Origin: a bacterium
Lineage (GTDB): Bacteria; Bacillota_A; Clostridia; Lachnospirales; Lachnospiraceae
Assembly (NCBI GenBank): GCA_004562915.1
Contig: SFQZ01000006.1
Span: 1 to 64,000, forward strand
Direction: 5' to 3'
Length of the DNA: 64,000 nucleotides
In this document: one piece after another, positions 34,419 through 43,553 of the stretch
How positions within the stretch are numbered: position 1 is the first letter of the stretch
Layout of the letters: every line of letters starts with the position of its first letter
Position numbers and translations under genes: made by a program
The notes under the pieces: model-generated
What the model saw: only the letters and a program-made list of their open reading frames with translations
Told to the model about the DNA's origin: nothing
The model's database searches: none

Positions 34419-35033
34419 ATGGGGAAAAGAAAATATGTGATTACAATGACCAGACAGTTCGGAAGTATGGGAAGACCAATCGCAAAAAAGATGGCGGAAA
34501 AGCTGGGTATCGAGTATTATGACAGAGATATCGTAGATCAGGCGGCAAAAAAACTGGATTTGCCGGTATCTGTAGTGGATGAAAACGAGGAGAGTGCGAA
34601 AAAGATTGTAGCCAATCCGTTTTCACGCATGAAATACCCTCTGGGAAAGGGTACAGATTCTACTCAGGACAAGATTTTTGAGGCACAGCGGAAAATCATC
34701 AAATTTCTGGCTGAAAAAGAGACCTGTATCATTGTGGGAAGATGCTCGGATTTTATCTTAAGTGATATGGAAAATGTGATGAACATCTATATTTATGCGC
34801 CTTATGAAGACAGGGTTCAGCACTGCGTCAATGATCTGCATCTTGAGATTAATGAGGCAAGAAAAATGATCGTGGAAGTAGATGAAGCAAGGGATTCTTA
34901 TCATATCAATTATGCAGGGTATCTGCCGGATGATAAAAATCATAAGGATATTATGATTGACAGCAGTATTTTCGGTGTAGAGGGAACAGCGGATTATCTG
35001 GTGGAGGCAGTCAGACGAAGATTCGGGGTATGA
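34419..35033 (+). CDS. Cytidylate kinase-like family protein
   Basis: 204 aa from ATG 34419, preferred because GGAGG (34409-34413) is 5 nt upstream; two earlier in-frame ATGs are less well placed. P-loop NTPase of the cytidylate kinase-like family: the phosphate loop reads TRQFGSMGRPIAKKMAEKLG, lacking the GKS/T of true CMP kinase. IIVGRCSDFIL and DEARDSYHINYAG (lid arginine region) follow. The true cmk is normally fused or adjacent to ispH/rpsA and is not here. The substrate is unknown. Confidence 0.75.
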   Translation: MGKRKYVITMTRQFGSMGRPIAKKMAEKLGIEYYDRDIVDQAAKKLDLPVSVVDENEESAKKIVANPFSRMKYPLGKGTDSTQDKIFEAQRKIIKFLAEKETCIIVGRCSDFILSDMENVMNIYIYAPYEDRVQHCVNDLHLEINEARKMIVEVDEARDSYHINYAGYLPDDKNHKDIMIDSSIFGVEGTADYLVEAVRRRFGV

Positions 35034-35048
35034 GTATAAAAAGAAACA

Positions 35049-35077
35049 TTGATTTTATAAGTTTCCTACATTATAAT
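35049..35077 (+). promoter_or_regulatory. Promoter for ychF
   Basis: TTGATT (35049-35054), 17-nt spacer, TATAAT (35072-35077). Confidence 0.7.
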
Positions 35078-35094
35078 AAACTATGGTTTCTGTA

Positions 35095-35126
35095 GGATTG
35101 TGGAAATGCATCGTATGCAGCAATCC
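35095..35126 (+). promoter_or_regulatory. Leader hairpin of ychF
   Basis: GGATTG..TGCAT CGT ATGCA.CAATCC, a two-part stem in the 110-nt leader, about 65 nt before ychF. Role unknown. Confidence 0.4.
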
Positions 35127-35192
35127 GTAAACCACGTTAACATCAAAGTAAAGAGATACAGATAACTATAAAGATATAAGGAGATATAAATC

Positions 35193-36290
35193 ATGAAATT
35201 AGGTATCGTAGGTCTTCCGAACGTAGGAAAGAGTACTCTTTTTAATTCGCTGACAAAAGCCGGTGCAGAATCTGCTAATTATCCTTTTTGTACCATTGAC
35301 CCAAATGTGGGTATTGTTCCGGTCCCGGACGAGAGACTGAAACTGTTAGGAGATTTTTATCATTCAAAGAAAGTAACTCCGGCAGTTATTGAGTTCGTAG
35401 ATATTGCCGGTCTGGTAAAAGGAGCATCCAAAGGAGAGGGTCTGGGAAACCAGTTTCTTGCCAATATCCGTGAAGTGGATGCAATCGTTCACGTAGTGCG
35501 CTGCTTTGAAGATTCTAATGTGATTCATGTGGATGGAAGCATTGATCCGGTACGTGATATCGAAACAATCAATCTTGAGCTGATCTTTTCTGATCTGGAG
35601 ATTCTGGAGCGCCGTATTGCCAAGACCACGAAAGCTGCACGGATGGATAAGACAGCGGCAAAAGAACTGGAATTGCAGAAGAGAATTAAAGATCATCTGG
35701 AAGCCGGAAAACCGGCTATTACTCTGGAAGTGGAGGATGAAGATGAAAAAGCATGGTTTGCAGAGTATAATCTGCTGACCGGAAAACCAGTGATCTTCGC
35801 GGCAAATGTTGCGGAGGATGATCTGGCAGATGAAGGAGAGAATAATCCTCATGTTCAGGCAGTGAGAGAACTGGCAAAAGAACAGAACAGTGGTGTATTT
35901 GTGATCTGTGCGCAGATTGAGCAGGAAATTGCTGAATTGGAAGATGATGAAAAGAAAGAATTTCTGGAAGATCTGGGAATTCAGGAATCCGGTCTGGAAA
36001 AGCTTATAAAAGCCAGTTATGAACTCCTGGGATTGATGAGTTTCCTCACATCAGGAGAGGATGAAACAAGAGCATGGACGATTAAAGTGGGGACAAAAGC
36101 CCCGCAGGCAGCCGGAAAAATCCATACAGACTTTGAACGTGGATTTATCAAGGCAGAAGTGGTGAATTATCAGGATCTTCTGGACTGCGGTTCTTATGCA
36201 GGTGCCAGAGAAAAAGGACTGGTTCGCATGGAAGGAAAAGAGTATGTTGTACGTGACGGAGATGTGATCCTGTTCCGTTTCAATGTATAG
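35193..36290 (+). CDS. ychF: Ribosome-binding ATPase YchF
   Basis: 365 aa, standard length. Obg-type P-loop GLPNVGKSTLFNSLTKAGAE, then SANYPFCTIDPNVGIV and the G3 DIAGLVKGASKGEGLGNQFL. The hydrophobic residue after the P-loop region and the ANVAED motif in place of NKxD fit YchF, which prefers ATP to GTP. A C-terminal TGS domain starts near ETRAWTIKVGTKAPQAA. It interacts with ribosomes and is linked to oxidative stress responses. Own promoter and terminator. Confidence 0.96.
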   Translation: MKLGIVGLPNVGKSTLFNSLTKAGAESANYPFCTIDPNVGIVPVPDERLKLLGDFYHSKKVTPAVIEFVDIAGLVKGASKGEGLGNQFLANIREVDAIVHVVRCFEDSNVIHVDGSIDPVRDIETINLELIFSDLEILERRIAKTTKAARMDKTAAKELELQKRIKDHLEAGKPAITLEVEDEDEKAWFAEYNLLTGKPVIFAANVAEDDLADEGENNPHVQAVRELAKEQNSGVFVICAQIEQEIAELEDDEKKEFLEDLGIQESGLEKLIKASYELLGLMSFLTSGEDETRAWTIKVGTKAPQAAGKIHTDFERGFIKAEVVNYQDLLDCGSYAGAREKGLVRMEGKEYVVRDGDVILFRFNV

Positions 36291-36368
36291 AAAAAGTATG
36301 AAGCGGGATGTAACTTCGATGTAATAAATTTTTAAGAAATCATCTTGACACAAGATATTGTATTATAA

Positions 36369-36429
36369 AAAGAAGAAAGTGGAATAATTTGTGTTTTTTG
36401 AAAATTATTCCTACTTTCTTCTTTTTTTT
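36369..36429 (+). terminator. Intrinsic terminator between ychF and mraZ
   Basis: Stem of about 22 bp: AAGAAGAAAGTGGAATAATT against AATTATTCCTACTTTCTTCTT (one bulge), followed by a run of T. It insulates the dcw cluster from ychF. Confidence 0.9.
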
Positions 36430-36443
36430 ACCAAAATTTACCC

Positions 36444-36472
36444 TTGTATTCTTCTGGAGTTTGGTTTAGAAT
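36444..36472 (+). promoter_or_regulatory. Promoter of the dcw cluster
   Basis: TTGTAT (36444-36449), 17-nt spacer, TAGAAT (36467-36472). The start point falls at the beginning of the MraZ repeats. Confidence 0.65.
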
Positions 36473-36480
36473 AAATGCAT

Positions 36481-36527
36481 AAGTGGTAGAAAGTGGAGAA
36501 TAGTGGTGGCAAAGGGAGGAAGTGTGG
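36481..36527 (+). promoter_or_regulatory. MraZ box: helically phased AGTGG repeats
   Basis: AAGTGG (36481), AAGTGG (36491), TAGTGG (36501), AAAGGG (36511) and AAGTGTGG (36520) lie at about 10-bp steps, one turn of DNA. MraZ is known to bind direct repeats of this kind before its own gene, so this is very likely the autoregulatory operator. Confidence 0.75.
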
Positions 36528-36626
36528 CAGCGTAATCCCTGATTCATCACAGAGCAGAAGGTTGGGGAGAACCGGATGTTCCATACAGGAGGTAGTCCTG
36601 GGGTTATTCCAAAGAGGGTAAATCTT

Positions 36627-37058
36627 ATGTTCATGGGAGAGTATAGTCATTCAATTGACGCTAAGGGCAGATTAATTATACCGTCTAAGTTCCGCGAAGG
36701 ATTGGGAGAAGAATTCGTGGTAACTAAGGGTTTAGACGGCTGCCTTTCTATTTATCCCATGGAAGAATGGAAAATCTTTGAGAAGAAACTGGAAGCTTTA
36801 CCACTTACCAACAAAAATGCAAGGAAATTTTCACGTTTCTTCGTTGCAGGAGCCACGGTGTGCGAACTGGACAAGCAGGGGAGAATTCTCGTACCGGCAA
36901 CGCTGCGGGAATTTGCAGGTCTGGAAAAAGATGTGGTACTTACTGGAAATCTAAACCGGATTGAGGTTTGGAGTAAAGCGAAGTGGAGTGAAAATAACGA
37001 CTACGATGATATGGATGCGATTGCAGAGGGTATGCAGGAGATGGGAATTGTCATCTAG
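36627..37058 (+). CDS. mraZ: Transcriptional regulator MraZ
   Basis: 143 aa from ATG 36627 (GAGGG 36614-36618), giving the usual MFMGEYSHSIDAKGRLIIPSKF start; upstream in-frame codons are not conserved. Two SpoVT/AbrB-like beta repeats: DAKGRLIIPSKFRE and DKQGRILVPATLREFAG. It binds the AGTGG repeats upstream and controls the dcw operon. First gene of the cluster. Confidence 0.97.
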   Translation: MFMGEYSHSIDAKGRLIIPSKFREGLGEEFVVTKGLDGCLSIYPMEEWKIFEKKLEALPLTNKNARKFSRFFVAGATVCELDKQGRILVPATLREFAGLEKDVVLTGNLNRIEVWSKAKWSENNDYDDMDAIAEGMQEMGIVI

Positions 37059-37102
37059 TCCGGCGGCTTGGCCGGCAATATGCGGGTGAAAAGGAGAAGT
37101 AT

Positions 37103-38050
37103 ATGGAATTTAAACACAAATCTGTGTTGCTTGAAGAAACCATTGACAATCTGAATGTTAAGCCGGATGGCATCTATGTGGACGGAACATTGGGAGGGGC
37201 AGGTCATGCCTCAGAAGTATGCAAATTATTATCTGCCACGGGGAGATTAATAGGAATAGACCAGGACGATGCGGCAATAGCTGCTGCCAGTGAGCGTCTG
37301 CGGGAGTATAATGATCGGACGATCATCATTCGCAGCAACTATTGCAACATGGTCCCGGAGTTAAAAAAGAGGGGAATCACCTCCGTAGATGGAATTGTAC
37401 TGGATTTGGGAGTATCTTCGTATCAATTGGATAATGCGGAGCGTGGATTTACGTATCGGGAGAATGTACCTCTCGACATGCGGATGGATCTGAGACAGGA
37501 ACAGACCGCAGAAGATATTGTGAATACTTATAGTGAAAATGATTTATACAGAATCATCCGTGATTATGGAGAGGATAAATTTGCCAAAAACATTGCCAAA
37601 CATATCTGTATGGCAAGGCAGGAGGCACCGATTCATACCACAGGTGAATTGACTGAAATCATTAAACGGGCAATCCCCATGAAGATCAGAGCAACAGGCG
37701 GACATCCTGCAAAACGTACATTTCAGGCGCTTCGCATTGAACTGAATCATGAGTTGGATGTGCTTCGTGATTCTTTAGACGGAATGATTGACTTGCTTAG
37801 TGATGGCGGGAGAATATGTGTGATTACCTTTCATTCTCTGGAAGACCGGATCGTTAAAACAATTTTTCGGAGAAATGAGAATCCATGTACCTGCCCATCG
37901 GATTTCCCGGTCTGTGTCTGTGGAAATGTCAGCAAGGGCAGAGTTGTAACCCGTAAACCAATCCTTCCATCGCAAGAAGAATTATCCGAAAACAGCCGTT
38001 CGCAAAGCGCCAAACTGCGTGTGTTTGAAAGGCAGGTTTCCGGAAAGTAA
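37103..38050 (+). CDS. rsmH: 16S rRNA (cytosine-1402-N4)-methyltransferase
   Basis: 315 aa. SAM-binding YVDGTLGGAGHASEVC, GIDQDDAAI, DGIVLDLGVSSYQLD and the C-terminal ITFHSLEDRIVK are typical. A Cys cluster (ENPCTCPSDFPVCVCG) is visible before the end, as in many Firmicutes. It methylates C1402 in the ribosomal P-site. Second gene of the dcw operon. Confidence 0.97.
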   Translation: MEFKHKSVLLEETIDNLNVKPDGIYVDGTLGGAGHASEVCKLLSATGRLIGIDQDDAAIAAASERLREYNDRTIIIRSNYCNMVPELKKRGITSVDGIVLDLGVSSYQLDNAERGFTYRENVPLDMRMDLRQEQTAEDIVNTYSENDLYRIIRDYGEDKFAKNIAKHICMARQEAPIHTTGELTEIIKRAIPMKIRATGGHPAKRTFQALRIELNHELDVLRDSLDGMIDLLSDGGRICVITFHSLEDRIVKTIFRRNENPCTCPSDFPVCVCGNVSKGRVVTRKPILPSQEELSENSRSQSAKLRVFERQVSGK

Positions 38051-38064
38051 AGGAGAAATGCAAA

Positions 38065-38550
38065 ATGGCCAGTAACGGTAGAAGAAGGGTAAATTCAAGA
38101 TCGGATCAATACGAGCGGTATCTGTATGACGGAAATGCCGCAAGAGAATTACAGGCCATACCACAGGAAGTCCCGGAGAGAAGAACGGTCAGCCATACAG
38201 CATCCAGAAATCGTGCGAAAGCGAAGAGGATGAGCAGAGGGTATGTTATGTTTTTGGCCGTAATTTCAATTGCTGCATTGTTTATGTGTGTAAGATATCT
38301 GAAGCTGAAATCAGATCTCACGACGCTGACAAAAGAGATTGCTGTTACAGAATCGGAGCTGAGTGAACTGAAAGCGGACAATGATGCCTTATATAACAGT
38401 GTTCTGGCATCCGTGGATTTGGAAAATATTAAGAATGTTGCGATGAATCGTCTGGGTATGAAATATCCGGATGAAGATCAGATATATAAATTTGATACTG
38501 CCGGAAACAGTTATGTACGTCAGTATCGGAATGTACCAAATGCAGAATAG
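38065..38550 (+). CDS. ftsL: Cell division protein FtsL-like
   Basis: 161 aa, bitopic: a long basic cytoplasmic N-terminus (1-57), one TM segment (about 58-76, GYVMFLAVISIAALFMCVRY) and a coiled coil (LTKEIAVTESELSELKADNDAL). The extracellular tail NVAMNRLGMKYPDEDQIYKF is the FtsL/DivIC pattern. It forms the FtsL-DivIC-DivIB complex that activates septal synthesis. The position between rsmH and the PBPs is diagnostic. Confidence 0.85.
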   Translation: MASNGRRRVNSRSDQYERYLYDGNAARELQAIPQEVPERRTVSHTASRNRAKAKRMSRGYVMFLAVISIAALFMCVRYLKLKSDLTTLTKEIAVTESELSELKADNDALYNSVLASVDLENIKNVAMNRLGMKYPDEDQIYKFDTAGNSYVRQYRNVPNAE

Positions 38551-38558
38551 GTGGTTGC

Positions 38559-40679
38559 GTGAGCAATAAAAAGAAAAGAAAAAGGGCGAATCCCCTTTTG
38601 ACAAGAAAAATAAATAGTAAAATGCGAAAGAAGCTGGTATGCCTGTTTGGACTGGTCGTACTGGCTTTAGTCGGTTTATGCGTACGAATTACGTACATTA
38701 ACGCAAGTGAAGGAAATCAATATAAAAAGCAAGTGCTCAGTCAGTCTCAGCAAAAGTATGAGAGCCGTGTGATTCCATTTAAGCGGGGAGATATTCTGGA
38801 CAGAAATGGAACGGTACTTTCTACCAGTGAAAAAGTATATAAGATCATTCTCGATTGTAAAGTGGTCAACTCAAAAGAAGATTATGTGGAACCTACCATC
38901 AAAGCCATGGTCGAGATTCTGGGTCTGGATGAAAATATCATCAGAGAAAAACTGGAAAATGAAGAGACAAAATCCAGTCAGTATCAGATTATGAAGACAA
39001 ATGTGTCGATCACAGTTAAAAAAGAATTTGAGGACTATACAGATATAAGTTCTGACGAAGCAAAAGAAAAACTTTCAGAAGAAGAAAGAATGGAACGCCA
39101 GAATGTGAAAGGGGTATGGTTTGAGGAAGATTACAGAAGAGTTTATCCTATGGGTTCTACAGCCTGTGATCTGATTGGATTTACTTATTCGGGAAATTCA
39201 GCAGATTGGGGAATCGAAGGATATTATTCCAGTACGCTGAATGGCGTTAATGGACGGCAGTACGGATATTTTAATTCTGATGCGGATGTGGAACAAACGA
39301 TCATTGAGCCGAAAAACGGAAACAGTGTTGTCTCAACCATCGATGTTACAATTCAGCAGATTGTGGAAAAGTATATTCAGAAATTTATGGATGGTATGGC
39401 CAATGGTCCGAGAGGAGAAAAAGGTGCTGAAAATGTAGGCGTAGTCGTTGCTGATCCGAACAATGGAGAAATTCTGGCAATGGCCAGCAGCGATCCCTAT
39501 GATCTGAATAATCCAAGAAACCTGGAAAGTTTCTTCACAGAAGAAGAAATTAAGGCGATGGATGATGAGACTATGCTGAATGAATTGTATGGAATCTGGA
39601 AGAACTACTGTATCAGTGATGCATTTGAACCTGGTTCAACCGTAAAGCCGCTGACAATTGCCGGAGCACTTCAGTCAGGAGCGATTTCATCTGATGAAAC
39701 ATATTTCTGTGATGGTTATCAAATGTTTGGGGATACCAGAATACGTTGCTCCATTTTTCCTGGAGAGCATGGAACAGAAACATTGTCAGATCTTTTAAAA
39801 TATTCCTGTAATGATGGATTGATGCAGATTGCTGCTGAAATGGGACCGGAAGAATTTCTGGAATATCAGAAAATATTTAATTTTGGATCCGTAACAGGGA
39901 TTGATCTTCCGGGCGAGGCGACAGGTCTGATCCATTCAGAAAATCAATTGTCCAGCAGAAGTACTGAACTTGCATGTGCATCATTTGGACAGGGATATAC
40001 CTGTACCATGATTCAGGAGATAGCTGCCATCTGTTCGGTCATCAATGGAGGGCATTATTATCAGCCTCATGTGGTCAGCAAAATTCTGGATGAGGACAGT
40101 AACGTGGTGAAAAATATAGAACCGGTGGTGATGAAGCAGACGGTTTCTTCAGATGTTTCTGCGTTGATTCGTTCCTATATGGGATCTGTTGTGGAGAAAG
40201 GCGGAACAGGTAACGCTGCCAAAGTAGACGGTTACAGCATGGGAGGAAAAACAGGAACAGCGCAGAAAGGAAACAGAGAAGATAAGAAATATATTGTATC
40301 TTTTATCGGCTTTGCGCCTCTGGATGATCCGCAGGTGGTAGTGTATGTGGTAGTAGATGAACCAAATGCCGAATACCAGGCTGACAGTAAATTTGCACAG
40401 TATATTGCAAAAGGAGTTATGACAGAAATCCTTCCTTATCTGAATATTTTCCCGGATCAGGAAATGACGGGAACAGTTAATAATGCAATGGAAGAATTGG
40501 AGAATTATATTACACAGAGAGAACAGGAAAACCGTCAAAAAACGGAAGATACGAAAGAAGGAACGGATGATCCAAATGTGCCGGAACCGGATGAGGATGA
40601 AGAGGAATTAACACTGGATAATAAGCAGGATAGTGACGGAATCACCAATGAGGAAGCCGGTCTGGAAAGCGGAAATTGA
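38559..40679 (+). CDS. Class B penicillin-binding protein (FtsI/PBP2B-like)
   Basis: 706 aa; GTG start at 38559, 8 nt after ftsL. Basic N-terminus, one TM segment (about 24-44), a dimerisation domain (RGDILDRNGTVLST) and a transpeptidase domain with all three motifs: STVK (nucleophile Ser, in FEPGSTVKPL), SCN and KTG (GGKTGTAQ). The C-terminus has no PASTA domain but ends in a long acidic tail (PNVPEPDEDEEELTLD). It crosslinks septal peptidoglycan. Followed by a second class B PBP, as often in Clostridia. Confidence 0.92.
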   Translation: MSNKKKRKRANPLLTRKINSKMRKKLVCLFGLVVLALVGLCVRITYINASEGNQYKKQVLSQSQQKYESRVIPFKRGDILDRNGTVLSTSEKVYKIILDCKVVNSKEDYVEPTIKAMVEILGLDENIIREKLENEETKSSQYQIMKTNVSITVKKEFEDYTDISSDEAKEKLSEEERMERQNVKGVWFEEDYRRVYPMGSTACDLIGFTYSGNSADWGIEGYYSSTLNGVNGRQYGYFNSDADVEQTIIEPKNGNSVVSTIDVTIQQIVEKYIQKFMDGMANGPRGEKGAENVGVVVADPNNGEILAMASSDPYDLNNPRNLESFFTEEEIKAMDDETMLNELYGIWKNYCISDAFEPGSTVKPLTIAGALQSGAISSDETYFCDGYQMFGDTRIRCSIFPGEHGTETLSDLLKYSCNDGLMQIAAEMGPEEFLEYQKIFNFGSVTGIDLPGEATGLIHSENQLSSRSTELACASFGQGYTCTMIQEIAAICSVINGGHYYQPHVVSKILDEDSNVVKNIEPVVMKQTVSSDVSALIRSYMGSVVEKGGTGNAAKVDGYSMGGKTGTAQKGNREDKKYIVSFIGFAPLDDPQVVVYVVVDEPNAEYQADSKFAQYIAKGVMTEILPYLNIFPDQEMTGTVNNAMEELENYITQREQENRQKTEDTKEGTDDPNVPEPDEDEEELTLDNKQDSDGITNEEAGLESGN

Positions 40680-40688
40680 CAGGAATAA

Positions 40689-40732
40689 CCTCACAAAAGC
40701 TCCCATACACTTTAGGGAAAGCTTTTGTGAGG
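40689..40732 (+). promoter_or_regulatory. Hairpin sequestering the ribosome site of the second PBP
   Basis: CCTCACAAAAGCT (40689-40701) pairs perfectly with AGCTTTTGTGAGG (40720-40732), extended by CCC/GGG inside the loop. The only Shine-Dalgarno-like bases, GAGGG (40729-40733), lie in the 3' arm, and ATG follows at 40740 after GATTTTT. It could also act as a partial terminator because of the T-run. Confidence 0.75.
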
Positions 40733-40739
40733 GATTTTT

Positions 40740-42476
40740 ATGCGCAAAAACAAGACATATAATAAGAAAAAGACGATTGTTGTCTTTTTTGGTTGTATTT
40801 TACTATTAATGGGGCTGATTGGGCGATTGGTATATCTGATGGTGTTTCGTTCGGATTATTATGCTCAGAAAGCAGATGATCTTCATGAGAGAGAAAGGGA
40901 TATTAAGGCAGCCAGAGGAAAGATTCTGGACAAAAACGGTACTGTCCTTGCGGCAAACAAAACAGTATGTACGATTTCTGTCATTCACAGTCAGATCAAA
41001 GAGCCGGAAAAGGTAGTTGCCATGCTGGTAAAAGAACTGGGAATATCGGATGAAGAAGCAAGAAAACGGGTGGAAAAGGTATCCTCTATCGAACGAGTGA
41101 AGACGAATGTGGAAAAAGAAGTGGGTGATAAGATCCGGGAATATGGACTGGATGGCGTCAAAGTGGATGAGGATTTTAAAAGATATTATCCTTATGGTGA
41201 TCTGGCTTCCCGGGTGCTGGGATTTACAGGGGGAGATAATCAGGGAATCATTGGTCTTGAAGTAAAGTATGAAGATGTCTTGGAGGGAATTGACGGAAAA
41301 ATCCTGACAACTACTGATGCCCGGGGAGTGGAACTGAATGGGATCGGTGAAAGCAGAGTAGAACCGGTAGCAGGATATGATCTGTTGACAAGTCTTGATC
41401 GGAATATTCAGGAATATGCTCAACAGGAGGCTTTACGGGTGATGGAACAGAAAGAGGCGGATGCTGTGTCGATTATTTTAATGAATCCGCAGAACGGGGA
41501 GATTTATGCCTGCGTCAATGTGCCGGAATTTGATCTGAATCAGCCGTTTCAGCTGAACAATGGCACGGATGTATCCACACTGAGTAATGACCAACTGCAG
41601 GAACAATTAAATCGCATGTGGAGAAATCCCAGTATCAATGATACTTATGAACCTGGTTCAACCTTTAAAATTATTACGGCTTCTGCCGGACTGGAGTCAG
41701 GTGCTGTAACAATGGAAGATACGTTCAGTTGTCCCGGTTTCCGGGTGGTGGAGGATCGAAGAATTCACTGTGCAAAAAGAACGGGACATGGAAGTGAAAC
41801 TTTTGTTCAGGCAATTGAGAATTCCTGTAATCCGGTGTTTATTGATGTGGCGCTGCACATGGGCGTGGACGAATACTATAAATATTTTAAAAAGTTCGGA
41901 CTTCTGGAGAAAACCGGCATAGATCTTCCCGGAGAAGCTGGGACGATTATGCATAAAAAAGAAAATATCGGTCAGGTGGAACTTGCCACGATGGCCTTTG
42001 GACAGTCCTTTCAGATCACACCGATCCAGCTCGCAGCTACTGTTTCTTCACTGATTAACGGGGGTCAGCGAGTAACACCGCATTTTGCTGTAGAAGTCCG
42101 GGATAGTGACGGTGTTCTGCTGAAAACGTTTGATTACGGGAAGGGAGAACGGATTCTATCGGAGGAAACTTCGGAGCAGATGCGGTATGCGCTGGAAATG
42201 GTCGTGAAAGAAGGAGGCGGTAAGAACGGCCAGGTAGAAGGGTACCGTATTGGAGGAAAGACAGCCACTTCCCAGACACTTCCAAGAAGTGCAAACAAAT
42301 ATATCTCGTCATTTCTCGGATTTGCACCAGCGGATGCACCGGTGATTCTTGGAATCTGTATCATTTATAATCCACAGGGAGTGTATTATGGAGGAACAAT
42401 TGCGGCGCCTGTCATGAAAAATATCTTTTCCAATGTACTTCCTTATCTGGGAATTGAAAAATCGCAAAGTGGTTGA
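40740..42476 (+). CDS. Class B penicillin-binding protein (SpoVD/FtsI-like), KTA variant
   Basis: 578 aa. One TM segment (about 13-34), dimerisation domain (ARGKILDKNGTVLAANKTV), transpeptidase domain with STFK (YEPGSTFKIIT) and SCN (ENSCNPVF). The third motif, usually KTG, is KTA here (IGGKTATSQTLPR). No PASTA domain at the C-terminus, unlike B. subtilis SpoVD. The ribosome site is buried in a hairpin, so its output may be held below that of the first PBP. Division or sporulation role cannot be decided from sequence alone. Confidence 0.9.
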   Translation: MRKNKTYNKKKTIVVFFGCILLLMGLIGRLVYLMVFRSDYYAQKADDLHERERDIKAARGKILDKNGTVLAANKTVCTISVIHSQIKEPEKVVAMLVKELGISDEEARKRVEKVSSIERVKTNVEKEVGDKIREYGLDGVKVDEDFKRYYPYGDLASRVLGFTGGDNQGIIGLEVKYEDVLEGIDGKILTTTDARGVELNGIGESRVEPVAGYDLLTSLDRNIQEYAQQEALRVMEQKEADAVSIILMNPQNGEIYACVNVPEFDLNQPFQLNNGTDVSTLSNDQLQEQLNRMWRNPSINDTYEPGSTFKIITASAGLESGAVTMEDTFSCPGFRVVEDRRIHCAKRTGHGSETFVQAIENSCNPVFIDVALHMGVDEYYKYFKKFGLLEKTGIDLPGEAGTIMHKKENIGQVELATMAFGQSFQITPIQLAATVSSLINGGQRVTPHFAVEVRDSDGVLLKTFDYGKGERILSEETSEQMRYALEMVVKEGGGKNGQVEGYRIGGKTATSQTLPRSANKYISSFLGFAPADAPVILGICIIYNPQGVYYGGTIAAPVMKNIFSNVLPYLGIEKSQSG

Positions 42477-42582
42477 TGAATCCAGAGAAAAGTATTATAC
42501 TTATTGAGTAAAATTATAAAATAAGAACAGCAAAAGAGCGGTGATATTCCGAATTTTTCTGTTCCAAAGTACGAGGTGAGTT

Positions 42583-43539
42583 ATGGATTATAATGTTGTG
42601 ATACCGGTAATTATATCATTTGCGATCAGTGCGGTTCTGGGACCCGTGATTATTCCTTTCCTGAGAAAACTGAAGGCTTCTCAGACAGAGAGAACAGAAG
42701 GAGTGCAGTCACATCTTTCAAAGGCAGGTACTCCCACCATGGGCGGTCTGATCTTTTTGATTGCCACTACGGTGACTTCGCTTTTCTACGTAGGCAAATA
42801 CCCGAAAATCATTCCGATTTTGTTCCTTACGCTTGGTTTTGGTCTGATCGGATTTCTGGATGATTATCTGAAAGTTGTATTGAAACGTTCCGACGGTCTT
42901 CTCCCTATGCAGAAAATGGCAGGGCAGATTATTGTAACCGGAATTTTTGCGCTTTACCTGATTAAGTTTACAGATGTGGATCTGACACTACTTGTTCCGT
43001 TTTCCGATGGTTATTACTGGAATATTGGCTGGCTGGCTGTTCCGCTTTTGTTTGTAGCAGTGATCGGTACTGTCAATGGAGTAAACTTTACGGATGGTCT
43101 GGATGGTCTGGCTTCCAGTGTGACAATCATGGTTGCCACTTTCTTTTCTGTCGTTGCCTTGGGAACAAAAAGTGGGATTGAGCCGATTACCTGTGCTGTT
43201 GTTGGTGCATTAATGGGATTTTTACTGTTCAATGTATATCCGGCAAGAGTATTTATGGGAGATACCGGTTCTCTTGCTTTGGGAGGATTTGTGGCAGGTG
43301 CTGCATATATGCTGCAGATGCCGCTGTTCATTATTATTGTGGGAATGATCTACCTGATTGAAGTGGCTTCTGTCATCATTCAGGTAACATATTTTAAGAA
43401 AACCGGCGGAAAAAGATTCTTTAAAATGGCGCCTATTCATCATCATTTTGAATTGTGCGGATGGTCCGAGACGCGGATCGTGGCAGTGTTCTCCATCATT
43501 ACGGCAATCTTGTGTATGATAGCCCTGCTGGCAATGTAG
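42583..43539 (+). CDS. mraY: Phospho-N-acetylmuramoyl-pentapeptide transferase
   Basis: 318 aa with about ten TM helices. Makes lipid I from UDP-MurNAc-pentapeptide and undecaprenyl phosphate. Motifs: FLDDYLKVVLKRSDGL (Asp pair), NGVNFTDGLDGLA, and the HHHFELCGWSE histidine loop. ATG 42583 follows a modest GAGGTGAG. Confidence 0.97.
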   Translation: MDYNVVIPVIISFAISAVLGPVIIPFLRKLKASQTERTEGVQSHLSKAGTPTMGGLIFLIATTVTSLFYVGKYPKIIPILFLTLGFGLIGFLDDYLKVVLKRSDGLLPMQKMAGQIIVTGIFALYLIKFTDVDLTLLVPFSDGYYWNIGWLAVPLLFVAVIGTVNGVNFTDGLDGLASSVTIMVATFFSVVALGTKSGIEPITCAVVGALMGFLLFNVYPARVFMGDTGSLALGGFVAGAAYMLQMPLFIIIVGMIYLIEVASVIIQVTYFKKTGGKRFFKMAPIHHHFELCGWSETRIVAVFSIITAILCMIALLAM

Positions 43540-43553
43540 AAAGGAATACGATT

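Noticed and set aside
43455..43553. Upstream extension of murD into mraY
   Set aside because: No ribosome site there, the sequence overlaps conserved mraY coding, and the MurD Rossmann start follows ATG 43554 directly.
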